From positions 1 through 36,121 of the forward strand of contig NZ_NBZW01000035.1 of assembly GCF_002379085.1 (NCBI RefSeq): DNA of 36,121 nt, read 5' to 3'. The notes under the pieces were generated by a model. That model did no database searches and was not told where the DNA came from. It was given only the letters and a program-made list of their open reading frames with translations. Shown piece after piece: positions 1 through 10,564 of this stretch (positions are counted from its first letter, which is position 1; every line of letters begins with the position of its first letter). Made by a program: the position numbers and the translations under genes. This stretch comes from Polaromonas sp. AET17H-212 (GTDB taxonomy: Bacteria; Pseudomonadota; Gammaproteobacteria; Burkholderiales; Burkholderiaceae_C).

Positions 1-2272
<2,272 letters not shown>

Positions 2273-2410
2273 TGCTTGAAGTCCAGGGTATGTGAAGGTC
2301 GCAGCGCCCGGTGCCGGCTCGGCCACCGGCAGAACCGGGCACTCGGGAAAACCCCTGATTTTACGGGATGCCACCCCGCGCGGTTTGACGGCACACCGCC
2401 AGCCTGGAAC

Positions 2411-2430
2411 GCTATTTATTTGATAGCTAT
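2411..2430. repeat. Short dispersed intergenic repeat (degenerate copy)
   Basis: The segment contains GCTATTTATTTGATAGC, an imperfect palindrome in the tkt/murU divergent spacer. Related sequences occur at 9559-9578, about 15675-15700, 17627-17652 and 30261-30290 in this window. Comparable GCTAT..ATAGC elements are, to my knowledge, abundant in Comamonadaceae intergenic DNA. Function unknown. Confidence 0.4.
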
Positions 2431-2493
2431 TGGCGCCCGGTATGTATGGGAAGAGGGCTGTTTTTCCTTATAAGCCGGCATAATTCAGGCCAC

Positions 2494-3186
2494 ATGAGCA
2501 CCCAAGCCCTGATCCTGGCCGCCGGCCGCGGCGAACGCATGCGTCCGCTGACCGACCACCACCCCAAACCGCTGCTGCAGGTGCAGGGCAAGCCGCTGAT
2601 TGTGTGGCACCTGGAGCGCCTGGCGCGTGCGGGTGTCACGGACGTGGTGATCAACACCGCCTGGCTGGAGGCGCAGTTTCCCGCGGCGCTGGGCGACGGC
2701 AGCGCCTTCGGCCTGCGCCTTCGTTACTCGCACGAAGGTGCACAGTTTGGCGGCGCGCTGGAAACTGCGGGCGGCATTGCCACCGCGTTGCCACTGCTGC
2801 AGGACGCGCCCTTCTGGCTGGTGGCCGGTGACGTGTTCATGCCAGGCTTTGATTTTCCGGCGGCCGACGCGCAGCGTTTTGCCGCCTCCGGCGCGCTGGC
2901 GCACATTTACCTGGTGCCGAATCCGCCGCACAACCCCAGGGGCGACTTTGGCATCGCCGCCGACGGCCTGGCGCTGACGCGTGCCGATCAACAGTTCACC
3001 TACAGCACCGTGGGCCTGTACCGCCCGGCCCTGTTCAGCGACACGCCGGCCGGGCAGAAAGCCGCACTGGCGCCGCTGCTCCGCCAAGCTATGCAGCACG
3101 GTCAGGTCACGGCAGCGCTATATTCAGGTGCATGGACCGACGTGGGCACGCCCGAACGCCTGGCCGAATTGAACATCCCACGCTGA
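2494..3186 (+). CDS. murU: N-acetylmuramate alpha-1-phosphate uridylyltransferase (MurU-type nucleotidyltransferase)
   Basis: A 230-residue sugar-phosphate nucleotidyltransferase. The N-terminus ALILAAGRGERMRPLTDHHPKPLL holds the nucleotide-binding signature GxGxRxxPxTxxxPKPL, followed by the metal-binding Asp in LVAGDVF. The ending WTDVGTPERLAELN is typical of MurU. In the MurU pathway it makes UDP-MurNAc from MurNAc-1-phosphate, the product of AmgK, bypassing de novo MurNAc synthesis. The start at MSTQALIL was chosen because the 16 upstream codons do not resemble the family. No strong ribosome binding site is visible. A -10-like CATAAT at 2479-2484 lies so close that the mRNA could be nearly leaderless. 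The gene is 11 bp ahead of pepP, and amgK lies 11 kb away rather than adjacent. A related hexose-phosphate nucleotidyltransferase is the alternative. Confidence 0.88.
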   Translation: MSTQALILAAGRGERMRPLTDHHPKPLLQVQGKPLIVWHLERLARAGVTDVVINTAWLEAQFPAALGDGSAFGLRLRYSHEGAQFGGALETAGGIATALPLLQDAPFWLVAGDVFMPGFDFPAADAQRFAASGALAHIYLVPNPPHNPRGDFGIAADGLALTRADQQFTYSTVGLYRPALFSDTPAGQKAALAPLLRQAMQHGQVTAALYSGAWTDVGTPERLAELNIPR

Positions 3187-3197
3187 AAAGACGACCC

Positions 3198-4583
3198 ATG
3201 ACCACGATTTACCAGAAACGCCGCGCCGCCGTGGCACGCGCCCTCAAGGCGGCCGGTGGCGGCCTCGCCCTGCTGCCCACCGCCCCCGAGGTGGCGCGCA
3301 ACCGCGACAGCGGCTTTCCCTACCGGCACGACAGCTACTTTTATTACCTGACCGGCTTTGACGAACCGGGCGCCTGGCTGGCCATCGAGGCCAACGGCCA
3401 CAGCACGCTGTTTTGCCAGCCCAAGGACCTGGAGCGCGAGATCTGGGACGGCATCCGGCTGGGCCCCAAGGCCGCACCGGCCGCACTGGCCGTGCAGACG
3501 GCGCTCAGTGTGGACCTGCTGGATGAAAAAATGCCCGGCCTGCTGACCAACCAGCCGGCGGTGTGGTTTCCGTTTGCCACGCACAAGGGCCTGGAAACCC
3601 AGGTCGACGGCTGGCTGGCCAAGGTGCGCGCGCGCATCCGCTTCGGCGCCGAATGCCCGCACAGCCAGCATGACCTGTGCAAGCTGCTCGACGAGATGCG
3701 CCTGACCAAGGATGCGCATGAGGTGGCCATCCTGCGGCGTGCCGGCGCCATCTCGGCCGGCGCCCATGTGCGTGCGATGCAGACCTCGGCGGCCATGCTG
3801 CGCCAGGGCGTGCCGGGCGGGCTGCGCGAGTACCACCTCGAAGCCGAGCTGCTGCACGAGTTCCGCCGCCACGGCTCGCAGTTTCCGGCCTACACCAGCA
3901 TCGTTGCCGCCGGCGCCAATGCCTGCGTGCTGCATTACCGTGCCGGCAATGCGCCCCTCTTGCCCGGCGAGCTGTGCCTGATCGACGCGGGCTGCGAACT
4001 CGACGGCTATGCCAGCGACATCACCCGCACCTTCCCGGCCGGCGGCAAGTTCACGCCGGCCCAGCGCGTGTTGTACGAAATCGTTCTGGAAGCGCAATCC
4101 GCCGCGGTGAAGGTGACCAAGCCCGGCAAGCGTTTCACGGACCCGCACGACGCGGCCACGCGTGTGCTGGCCCAGGGCATGCTCGACACCGGCCTGCTGT
4201 CCAAGGCCAAACACGGCAAGGTCGACGACGTGCTGGCCTCGGGCGCCTACCGCCAGTTCTACATGCACCGTACCGGCCACTGGATGGGCATGGATGTGCA
4301 CGACTGCGGCGACTACACCGAACCGGGCAGCAAGCCACGCGAGGAAAAAGACGCGCTGGGCCAGACCGTGAGGCGCAAGCCGTCGCGCATCCTGCGCCCC
4401 GGCATGGTGACCACCGTCGAGCCCGGCATTTACGTGCGGCCCGCCAAGGGTGTGCCCAAGGAGTTCTGGAACATCGGCATCCGCATCGAGGACGATGCGC
4501 TGGTCACGGCCAAAGGCTGCGAACTGCTGACGCGTGGCGTGCCGGTGGAGGCCGATGAGATTGAAGCCTTGATGCGGGGGTAG
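3198..4583 (+). CDS. pepP: Xaa-Pro aminopeptidase P
   Basis: A 461-residue pita-bread metallopeptidase (M24B) that removes N-terminal residues preceding proline. The N-terminal aminopeptidase P domain is recognisable by RNRDSGFPYRHDSYFYYLTGF. The five metal ligands of the family are present: Asp263 (LCLIDAG), Asp274 (YASDITRTFP), His361 (RTGHWMGMDVHD), Glu408 (TTVEPGIYV) and Glu431 (IRIEDDAL). The frame is open upstream to 3132, but conserved sequence starts at MTTIYQKRR. It sits 11 bp after murU and is probably co-transcribed. It ends 15 bp from the stop of the convergent toxin gene. Confidence 0.95.
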   Translation: MTTIYQKRRAAVARALKAAGGGLALLPTAPEVARNRDSGFPYRHDSYFYYLTGFDEPGAWLAIEANGHSTLFCQPKDLEREIWDGIRLGPKAAPAALAVQTALSVDLLDEKMPGLLTNQPAVWFPFATHKGLETQVDGWLAKVRARIRFGAECPHSQHDLCKLLDEMRLTKDAHEVAILRRAGAISAGAHVRAMQTSAAMLRQGVPGGLREYHLEAELLHEFRRHGSQFPAYTSIVAAGANACVLHYRAGNAPLLPGELCLIDAGCELDGYASDITRTFPAGGKFTPAQRVLYEIVLEAQSAAVKVTKPGKRFTDPHDAATRVLAQGMLDTGLLSKAKHGKVDDVLASGAYRQFYMHRTGHWMGMDVHDCGDYTEPGSKPREEKDALGQTVRRKPSRILRPGMVTTVEPGIYVRPAKGVPKEFWNIGIRIEDDALVTAKGCELLTRGVPVEADEIEALMRG

Positions 4584-4598
4584 GTCCGCTGCCAGGCA

Positions 4599-5200
4599 TC
4601 AGCTGGCCTCCGCAACGCCCAACACCGTTTGGGCCCAGCGCGGCAGCTGATCGGCGAAAATGGTCACCTTGGCGCCCTCGCACATCGCGACCATGTATGG
4701 TCCGCCGTCCTCCAGATCCCGCCCTTCATAGAGATACGCCACCGTCGCCAGGCTGACTGCGTGGGACAGATGACTCAAGGTGCGGGGATAGCGCGCGAGT
4801 ATTTTGTCAGGTGGCACAAAATGCCCGCCTTCCTGCACACGGCCTCGCACCCGCGCCAGCAGTCTCTGTGGGTCGTCCAATGCCACGACATACAAAGCAA
4901 CCACGTAGCCTTGCGCAAGCGCCCCGTCAATCAGGGCCAGCTTGGACTCATGGGAAAAAACCGTTTCGCTGACGAAGGAATCGTCACAGGCAAGTTTGAT
5001 CGCGCGTTGCGCGTCGGCCCAGTCTCTGGCGGCCTGTGAACGCCGCACAGGATCGACGATGGGTTGCAGGTGCTCACGCTCAAAAAGATCAGCGTTAACA
5101 AATGCCAAGTCGGCGCCGAAGATGCATCGCGCACCAAGGCGCGGTAAAGGGTGGACTTGCCCGCGCCATTGGGACCCGCCAGCAGATGGAAAACCGGCAT
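4599..5200 (-). pseudogene. Zeta-like toxin / P-loop kinase, frameshifted near 5111
   Basis: Two frames together encode one 200-residue zeta-toxin-like P-loop protein. The first frame starts at the ATG at 5200 with MPVFHLLAGPNGAGKSTLYRALV, which contains the Walker A motif GPNGAGKST. Homology then jumps frame near 5111 to AFVNADLFEREHL, SETVFSHESKLALI and GGHFVPPDKILARYPRTL, the last being characteristic of chromosomal zeta-like kinases. Adding one C after 5111 on the plus strand would restore SAPDLAFVNAD. The gene begins 4 bp after the antitoxin stop, a classic antitoxin-toxin order. Without repair, only a 26-residue P-loop start plus a missense tail is made, or a P-loop-less product from a TTG at 5108. 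It could be a real inactivating mutation or a sequencing error. Zeta toxins typically phosphorylate UDP-GlcNAc; the substrate of this one is unknown. Confidence 0.8.
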
Positions 5201-5204
5201 GCAG

Positions 5205-5528
5205 CTAACTGGCTAGTTTGCGGTTTTCTTCCACCACTTCCCGTACCCGTTGTGCCAGCGAGCCGCTTACTTCTGCCGCCAGCAAGCGGCTGGTCAGGTC
5301 TGCGACGGCGCGCGTTTGTTGTGCCTTCCGCGCTGCGGCTTCATAACCCTCGATGGCGGCGCGCGCCTCCTGCACCGTCAGGCCCGCATGCTCGATGACA
5401 CGGCCCAAGGTGGCCCAGTATTCGATCTGGCCCGCAGCCGAACGCCGCAAAGGCTGCGCGGCCTCGCGCGCCTGTTCGACCAGGGCGGTGGGAAGTTTGA
5501 CGGAGGCAAAGTTGCTGGGTGTGGCCAT
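5205..5528 (-). CDS. ParD-like type II antitoxin
   Basis: A 107-residue protein starting MATPSNFASVKLPTALVEQAR, resembling the ParD-like antitoxin family (PF11903 as I recall it): a short beta strand and helices like a ribbon-helix-helix DNA-binding fold, then a helical C-terminal part rich in Ala, Glu and Arg that would bind the toxin. The ATG at 5528 follows an AGGAG site with 6-base spacing; the open frame upstream to 5639 is not protein-like. The stop is 4 bp before the zeta-like toxin start. A perfect inverted repeat covers its ribosome binding site, suggesting autorepression. It appears intact although the toxin is frameshifted. Confidence 0.82.
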   Translation of the reverse strand: MATPSNFASVKLPTALVEQAREAAQPLRRSAAGQIEYWATLGRVIEHAGLTVQEARAAIEGYEAAARKAQQTRAVADLTSRLLAAEVSGSLAQRVREVVEENRKLAS

Positions 5529-5536
5529 AAATAACT

Positions 5537-5565
5537 CCTGTATGGCGCATTTTGCGCCATACAGG
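5537..5565. promoter_or_regulatory. Perfect inverted repeat, probable antitoxin operator
   Basis: Two perfectly complementary 13-base arms, CCTGTATGGCGCA and TGCGCCATACAGG, are separated by TTT. The site lies 8 bases upstream of the antitoxin ATG and its proximal edge overlaps the AGGAG ribosome binding site. Position and symmetry fit the autoregulatory operators of type II toxin-antitoxin operons. In RNA it would form a hairpin able to hide the ribosome binding site, so translational control is an alternative. Confidence 0.7.
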
Positions 5566-5898
5566 ACAAAGTTGCAACAGCCTGGTCTGTACGCCTTGCA
5601 GATCTCGCAGTGCCCAACGCCTGATGACACACATTCCATGCCGCCACGTGGATCCGGTTTGGATGGAAATTACTGCTCTGACCGGGTCAGATTTCGGCGG
5701 AATTCAACACCAGGGTGACAATAGTGATGGATTCCTACACGGCCAAGCGCCCCCTGATCTATGTGAAAAAGTCAAAAGCGCTGCACTGGTTTGCGTAGAT
5801 CCACTTACTAGGGTTTTCCCCTTGAACGCCCTACAATCGCAGACCTTACAAAAAACAATTGATGGCCCTGCCGGGGCCGCCGCTCAGGAGACAACTTC
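5566..5898. other. Intergenic region upstream of maeB
   Basis: A 333-bp spacer without a recognisable gene. It contains an IS21-like terminal sequence (5682-5709), a 23-codon open frame 5727-5798 starting MDSYTAKRPLIYVKK with no identifiable homology, and a -10-like TACAAT at 5832-5837 preceded by GGGTTTTCCC. I could not identify a convincing -35 box. The maeB ribosome binding site (AGGAG) is at the end. Confidence 0.4.
5682..5709. mobile_element. Possible solitary IS21-family terminal repeat remnant
   Basis: Read on the minus strand the segment begins TGTTGAATTCCGCCGAAATC and continues TGACCCGG. This resembles the terminal repeats of IS21-family insertion sequences, which commonly begin TGTTGA and contain CCGCCGA followed by TGACCC. 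No transposase gene or second end is present nearby, so it would be a remnant. The resemblance is from memory and the assignment is tentative. Confidence 0.35.
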
Positions 5899-8211
5899 AT
5901 GCCCGCCGTGCCAGCCACCCCCGACAGCCAGGAAAAACGCAACGAGCTGCGCCGTGCCGCACTGGAATACCACGAGTTTCCGACGCCCGGCAAGATCGCG
6001 ATCGCGGCCACCAAGCAGCTGGTCAACCAGCGCGATCTGGCGCTGGCCTACTCGCCCGGCGTCGCAGCCCCCTGCGAAGAAATCGTCAAGGACCCGAACG
6101 CGGCCTTCAAATACACCAGCCGCGGCAACCTGGTGGCGGTGGTGACCAACGGCACAGCCGTGCTGGGTCTGGGCGACATCGGTCCGCTGGCCTCCAAGCC
6201 GGTCATGGAAGGCAAGGGCGTGCTGTTCAAGAAGTTCGCCGGCATTGACGTCTTCGACATCGAAATCGACGAGAAAGACCCAGCGAAGCTGGTCGACATC
6301 ATTGCCTCGCTGGAGCCCACCTTCGGCGCCATCAACCTTGAGGACATCAAGGCGCCGGACTGTTTCTACATCGAGCGCGAACTGCGCAAGCGCATGAAGA
6401 TCCCGGTGTTTCATGATGACCAGCATGGCACGGCCATCACGGTCGGCGCCGCCATCCTGAATGCCCTGAAGGTGGTCGGCAAGCTTCCCACGCAGGTCAA
6501 GCTGGTGACCTCGGGCGCGGGTGCGGCGGCGCTGGCTTGCCTGGGACTGCTGCTCAAGCTGGGCATTCCGCGCAGCAACATCTTCGTGACGGACCTGGCC
6601 GGCGTGGTCTATGAAGGACGCACCGAACTGATGGACGAGGACAAGATCCAGTTTGCGCAGAAGACCTCGGCGCGGACCCTGGGTGAGATCATTGAAGGCG
6701 CGGACATTTTCCTGGGCCTGTCGGCGGGCGGTGTGCTCAAGAAGGACATGGTCAGCAAAATGGCCGCCAGACCCATCATTTTTGCGCTGGCCAACCCCAA
6801 CCCTGAAATCACGCCCGAAGATGTCAGGTCGGTGCGTGATGACGCCATCATGGCCACCGGCCGCACCGACTACCCGAACCAGGTCAACAACGTCCTGTGT
6901 TTCCCCTACATCTTCCGCGGCGCGCTGGACGCCGGCGCCTCCACCATCACGGTCGAGATGGAAATTGCCGCGGTGCATGCCATTGCCGAGCTGGCGCAGG
7001 CCGAGCAGAGCGAGGTGGTGGCAGCGGCCTACACCGGCGAGCAGCTGGCCTTCGGGCCGGAATACCTGATCCCCAAGCCGTTTGACCCGCGCCTGATGAT
7101 CAAGATCGCGCCAGCCGTGGCGCAGGCGGCTGCCGACAGCGGTGTGGCGCTGCGACCGATCACCGACATGGACGCTTACCGCGAGAAGCTCCAGAGCTTT
7201 GTCTACGCCTCGGGCACGACCATGAAGCCGATTTTTGCGGCCGCCAAAAAAGCCGCCAAAAAACGCGTGGCCTATGCCGAGGGCGAGGAAGAACGCGTGT
7301 TGCGGGCCTGCCAGATCGTCGTGGACGAGGGCCTGGCCCGGCCGACGCTGATCGGCCGGCCCGCCATCATTGCCCAGCGTATCGAAAAATTCGGCCTGCG
7401 ACTCAGGGAAGAGCTTGACTACGACGTTGTCAACGTCGAGCAGGATCACCGTTACCGCGACTTCTGGCAAACCTACCATCGCCTCATGGAGCGCCAGGGC
7501 GTGACCGTGCAAATGGCCAAGATCGAGATGCGCCGCCGCCTGACGCTGATTGCCGGCATGCTGCTGCACAAAGGCGATGTGGACGGTCTGATCTGCGGCA
7601 CCTGGGGCACCACCGCGCACCATCTGAACTATCTGGACCAGGTGATCGGCAAGCGCCCGGGCGTCTGCACCTACGCCTGCATGAATGGCCTGATGCTGCC
7701 GGACCGCCAGGTGTTTCTGGTCGATACCCATGTGAACTACGACCCCACGGCGGAGCAGTTGGCCGAGATCACGACCATGGCGGCAGAGGAAATGATGCGC
7801 TTTGGCATCAAGCCCAAGGCTGCGCTGCTGTCACACTCGAATTTTGGCTCCTCCAATCTCCCGAGCGCCCTGAAAATGCGCCACACGCTGCAATTGCTGC
7901 GCGATGAAGCCCCGTGGCTGGAAGTTGACGGTGAAATGCACGGCGATGTGGCGCTGGACCCAGCGGCGCGCACAGCGGTCATGCCCAACAGCACCCTGTC
8001 CGGCGAGGCCAATTTGCTGGTCCTGCCCAACATTGATGCGGCCAACATCGCCTACAACCTGCTCAAGACGGCAGCGGGCGGCAACATCGCCATCGGCCCG
8101 GTCCTGCTGGGTGCCGCCAAACCCATGCACATCCTGACCGCCAGCACCACAGTGCGCCGGATTGTCAACATGACAGCCTTGACCGTGGCAGATGCCAACG
8201 CCTCCCGATAG
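5899..8211 (+). CDS. maeB: NADP-dependent malic enzyme with C-terminal phosphotransacetylase-like domain
   Basis: A 770-residue two-domain malic enzyme. It oxidatively decarboxylates malate to pyruvate and supplies NADPH. Residues 1 to about 430 form the malic enzyme part, with [28 protein letters not shown], the nucleotide-binding [14 protein letters not shown], and [10 protein letters not shown]. Residues from about 440 onward resemble phosphate acetyltransferase ([44 protein letters not shown]). In this family that domain is thought to be regulatory and to sense acetyl-CoA rather than catalyse. An AGGAG site lies 8 bases before the ATG. The length is normal for MaeB. It is a monocistronic unit between the toxin-antitoxin locus and the RNase gene. 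Confidence 0.96.
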   Translation: MPAVPATPDSQEKRNELRRAALEYHEFPTPGKIAIAATKQLVNQRDLALAYSPGVAAPCEEIVKDPNAAFKYTSRGNLVAVVTNGTAVLGLGDIGPLASKPVMEGKGVLFKKFAGIDVFDIEIDEKDPAKLVDIIASLEPTFGAINLEDIKAPDCFYIERELRKRMKIPVFHDDQHGTAITVGAAILNALKVVGKLPTQVKLVTSGAGAAALACLGLLLKLGIPRSNIFVTDLAGVVYEGRTELMDEDKIQFAQKTSARTLGEIIEGADIFLGLSAGGVLKKDMVSKMAARPIIFALANPNPEITPEDVRSVRDDAIMATGRTDYPNQVNNVLCFPYIFRGALDAGASTITVEMEIAAVHAIAELAQAEQSEVVAAAYTGEQLAFGPEYLIPKPFDPRLMIKIAPAVAQAAADSGVALRPITDMDAYREKLQSFVYASGTTMKPIFAAAKKAAKKRVAYAEGEEERVLRACQIVVDEGLARPTLIGRPAIIAQRIEKFGLRLREELDYDVVNVEQDHRYRDFWQTYHRLMERQGVTVQMAKIEMRRRLTLIAGMLLHKGDVDGLICGTWGTTAHHLNYLDQVIGKRPGVCTYACMNGLMLPDRQVFLVDTHVNYDPTAEQLAEITTMAAEEMMRFGIKPKAALLSHSNFGSSNLPSALKMRHTLQLLRDEAPWLEVDGEMHGDVALDPAARTAVMPNSTLSGEANLLVLPNIDAANIAYNLLKTAAGGNIAIGPVLLGAAKPMHILTASTTVRRIVNMTALTVADANASR

Positions 8212-8321
8212 GCTTTTTTAGACAGCTAGCACTAACTTACCGTTGCCCTGTGTGGGGCGCTGACTGCCTGAATTTTGGGCAGGCCCTTGCGTTTTTCTGC
8301 GGGATGGGTCAAACTCTACCT

Positions 8322-8343
8322 CTTGAAATTCAAGGGTTAACCC
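8322..8343. promoter_or_regulatory. Two abutting palindromes upstream of the secreted RNase gene
   Basis: CTTGAAATTCAAG (8322-8334) and GGGTTAACCC (8334-8343) are both self-complementary and share one base. They lie about 55 bp upstream of the chosen RNase start. The arrangement could be an operator, but no known regulator motif was recognised. Confidence 0.3.
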
Positions 8344-8398
8344 GGCAACTGTTCAACGATTGACGGTTGGCTCTGGTTCAAGAAAGACGGATTTTTCC

Positions 8399-8806
8399 AT
8401 GTTGCGAAAAAGTGGGGCCGGTTGGCGGCTAGCCGCAGCAGTCGTTCTGGCTGCTTTGAGCACGGGCTTCAGCCCGTCCGGCGTAGAGGCCAAAGGGCCA
8501 GTCCCCGCGGCCGAAGTCAGCACGATTTCAGTTGCGGCGCTGCCGGAGCAGGGTCGCCACATGGTCCGGTTGATTTACCAGGGGGGCCCGTTCAAGTACG
8601 ACAAGGACGGTTCGGTGTTTGGCAATCGGGAAAGAATACTTCCCGCCAAAAATCGCGGGTACTACCGTGAATACACCGTCAGAACCCCAGGGGAGCGCAG
8701 TCGGGGCGCCCGGCGCATCGTTTGTGGTGGTTTTGTACCCACCACGCCCGATGCTTGTTATTACACCGATGATCACTACGCGAGTTTTCGCAGAATCGCT
8801 CAATAA
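8399..8806 (+). CDS. Secreted guanyl-specific ribonuclease (RNase Sa/barnase family)
   Basis: A 135-residue protein with a probable signal peptide (residues 1 to about 31, cleavage near VEA/KG) and a microbial RNase domain. The core YREYTVRTPGERSRGARRI followed by VCGG matches Streptomyces RNase Sa closely. The catalytic base Glu91, arginines Arg102 and Arg106, and acid His126 (DDHYASF) are all present, so it should be active. It would cleave RNA after guanosine outside the cytoplasm. The ATG at 8399 was chosen because it gives a clean signal peptide; the frame is open to a TTG at 8360. The next gene encodes a barstar-like inhibitor 54 bp downstream, consistent with a toxin/immunity pair. Confidence 0.9.
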   Translation: MLRKSGAGWRLAAAVVLAALSTGFSPSGVEAKGPVPAAEVSTISVAALPEQGRHMVRLIYQGGPFKYDKDGSVFGNRERILPAKNRGYYREYTVRTPGERSRGARRIVCGGFVPTTPDACYYTDDHYASFRRIAQ

Positions 8807-8860
8807 GGTTCAACAGTGATCGTCAACTTTGAATTATTGACTTAAGAAAGAGACGCGGAG

Positions 8861-9262
8861 ATGGAAACACCACTTCGTACTGTTAGACCCAATATCGTGC
8901 AGTCCATACGCGCCTTCCGCGTGCAGGACTTGCAGGATGCCGCCACCCAGCTTGGCCACCACTTCCTCTATGCCAACCTGGGCAACGCCCAGAGCAAGCA
9001 GGAAGTGCTGGACATGATCGCGGCACAGTACACCTTCCCGGCGCATTTTGGCAAAAACTTTGACGCGCTGTACGACTGCATGACGGACCTGGTTCACAAG
9101 TCCGGCCCGCAGCCCGGCTTTATCGTCCTGCTGGAACAGATCCCTGCGAATGCGAAATTCGACAAGGAAGCACGCGAGCAGCTGCTGGACATCTTCAGGG
9201 ATGCTGCGGACTACTGGGCGGATCGAAAGATCCCGTTCAGATGTTTCTATTCTTTTCTGTAG
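8861..9262 (+). CDS. Barstar-family ribonuclease inhibitor
   Basis: A 133-residue cytoplasmic protein without a signal peptide. The segment HFGKNFDALYDCMTD (residues 62-76) aligns with the barstar inhibitory helix; Asp68 and Asp72 correspond to the acidic residues that plug the barnase active site, and Tyr71 replaces barstar Trp38. A 40-50 residue N-terminal extension precedes the barstar core. It would protect the producer against the ribonuclease encoded just upstream. A purine-rich stretch (AAGAAAGAG) precedes the ATG. Function as specific immunity to the neighbouring RNase is inferred from adjacency. Confidence 0.9.
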   Translation: METPLRTVRPNIVQSIRAFRVQDLQDAATQLGHHFLYANLGNAQSKQEVLDMIAAQYTFPAHFGKNFDALYDCMTDLVHKSGPQPGFIVLLEQIPANAKFDKEAREQLLDIFRDAADYWADRKIPFRCFYSFL

Positions 9263-9449
9263 CCCGCTCCCCAGACATTGGCCAAGGGGATCGGGCGAAT
9301 GAGGCCCAGCAAGCAAACAGCGCAGACGGCGAAGAGCCGATGCCAACCGACAAACTGCTCGACGTGTCGCCGCTGGCGCTGCGCATGAGCAGCCCGTTCA
9401 ACGCGGGATACTGGTTGGCCGCAGCCTGACGCTTGCAAACACGCTGCAG
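9263..9449. other. Spacer after barstar, no recognised gene
   Basis: Part of the 332-bp stretch between barstar and rsmA. A plus-strand open frame includes a possible 29-residue peptide from an ATG at 9340 (MPTDKLLDVSPLALRMSS...) ending at 9429, just before the terminator. I recognise no family and see no strong ribosome binding site. It may be a gene remnant or chance. Confidence 0.25.
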
Positions 9450-9478
9450 AAAAAGCCCGTTGTTCAACGGGCTTTTTT
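9450..9478. terminator. Intrinsic, probably bidirectional terminator
   Basis: AAAAAGCCCGTTG and CAACGGGCTTTTT form a perfect 13-bp stem with a very short loop and end in a run of six T on the plus strand, with a matching A run on the other side. It ends plus-strand transcription from the RNase-barstar pair and could also stop transcripts running on from rsmA. Confidence 0.85.
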
Positions 9479-9558
9479 CATGGTGAACCGGCGCCTCGTC
9501 GATCACCCCCGGAATCAGGAGAAAGTGGCAGGCAGCGCCCGCCGGATGGACCCGGGCC

Positions 9559-9578
9559 GCTATCAATTCAGAAGCAGC
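9559..9578. repeat. Dispersed intergenic repeat copy (inverted orientation)
   Basis: The reverse complement reads GCTGCTTCTGAATTGATAGC. Positions 30261-30277 read GCTTCTGAATTTATAGC, differing at one base over 17. This shows a shared repeat element at two intergenic sites in the window. Confidence 0.5.
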
Positions 9579-9594
9579 GAAGGCAGCCAGCGGC

Positions 9595-10422
9595 TCAGGC
9601 GCCCGGCCCGCTTTCCAGCGCCTGCGCCAGCGCCACGTATTCGGTCACCGGCACTTCCTCGGCGCGGCGCTGCACATTGAAAGGCGGGCTGTGCGGCCGC
9701 TGCTCCAGCCATTGGCCCAGGGAGTGGCGGAGCAGCTTGCGGCGCTGGCTGAACGCCACACGCACCACCTCGCTCAACAGCTGGACATCCACCTTCTCCG
9801 GCGCAGCCCGGGGCACCATGCGGACCACCGCGCTGTCCACCCGCGGCGGTGGGTCAAAACTCTGAGGCGGCACAAACAGCACGTTCTCCATCGCATAACG
9901 CCACTGCAGCATCACGCTGAGCCGGCCGTAGTCGCTGGTCGCGGGGCGGGCCACCATGCGGTCGATCACTTCTTTTTGCAGCATGAAATGCTGGTCTTCA
10001 ATGACCTCCACCGCGTCGAGCAGGTGGAACAGGATGGGCGTGGAAATGTTGTAGGGCAGGTTGCCCACCACCCTGAGCTTGCCGGCTTCTCCCCCTGCCG
10101 CCTCGGTTGCGGCGCCGCCCCTGGAAGAGGCGTCGGTCTGCATCTGCCGGGCCAGCTGCCTGAAATCCACCCTGAGCACATCGGCTTCAACCACCGTCAG
10201 TTGTGGATGCGCGCGCAACTGCTGCGCCAGATCGCGGTCCAGCTCGATCACCGTCAAGTGCCCGAGGCGTTCGGCCAGGGGTTGGGTCAGGGCCGCCAGA
10301 CCGGGGCCGATTTCCACCATGGCCTGGCCAGGACGGGGGGCAATCGCCTGCACGATGTCGTCGATGATGGCGCGGTCGGTCAGGAAATGCTGGCCGAAGC
10401 GTTTGCGGGGGATGTGTTTCAC
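9595..10422 (-). CDS. rsmA: 16S rRNA (adenine1518-N6/adenine1519-N6)-dimethyltransferase
   Basis: A 275-residue KsgA-type enzyme that dimethylates two adjacent adenines in the 3' end of 16S rRNA during 30S maturation. Motifs are RKRFGQHFL at the N-terminus, the SAM-binding [28 protein letters not shown] and the catalytic NLPYNIS. A poorly conserved loop with [17 protein letters not shown] is inserted just before [11 protein letters not shown] and is longer than in E. coli. The start is GTG at 10422; conserved sequence begins almost at once, so no other start fits. It is the last gene of lptD-surA-rsmA; the pdxA gene often found between surA and rsmA is absent. Confidence 0.96.
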   Translation of the reverse strand: MKHIPRKRFGQHFLTDRAIIDDIVQAIAPRPGQAMVEIGPGLAALTQPLAERLGHLTVIELDRDLAQQLRAHPQLTVVEADVLRVDFRQLARQMQTDASSRGGAATEAAGGEAGKLRVVGNLPYNISTPILFHLLDAVEVIEDQHFMLQKEVIDRMVARPATSDYGRLSVMLQWRYAMENVLFVPPQSFDPPPRVDSAVVRMVPRAAPEKVDVQLLSEVVRVAFSQRRKLLRHSLGQWLEQRPHSPPFNVQRRAEEVPVTEYVALAQALESGPGA

Positions 10423-10510
10423 GCTAGCCCGGAGGCGGAAGTTGGGCGGTCCCGGACGTCTCTTTCAAGCAGGGGCCGCGGGTCCGGCTTTGCCGGCCCG
10501 CAGGCGCAGC

Positions 10511-10560
10511 GGCCCCCTCGGGGGGCAGGGAGCGACACGCAGTGCGCGACCGTGGGGGCC
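10511..10560. repeat. GC-rich hairpin-forming intergenic element
   Basis: The surA-rsmA spacer holds a segment beginning GGCCCCC and ending GGGGGCC, with an internal GGCCCCCTCGGGGGGC hairpin and a GCGACACGCAGTGCGCGAC core. Similar GGGGGCAGCGAGCGACACGCAG-like elements are, to my recollection, frequent between genes in Comamonadaceae. It may act as a processing or attenuation structure inside the operon. Confidence 0.45.
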
Positions 10561-10564
10561 CATA

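Noticed and set aside
5884..7731. 615-codon minus-strand open frame
   Set aside because: Antisense to maeB, which has an unmistakable family match over its whole length.
8260..8300. Possible terminator after maeB (GCCTG...CAGGC then GCGTTTTTC)
   Set aside because: The stem is only about 5 bp and the T run is displaced from it, so it is too weak to call.
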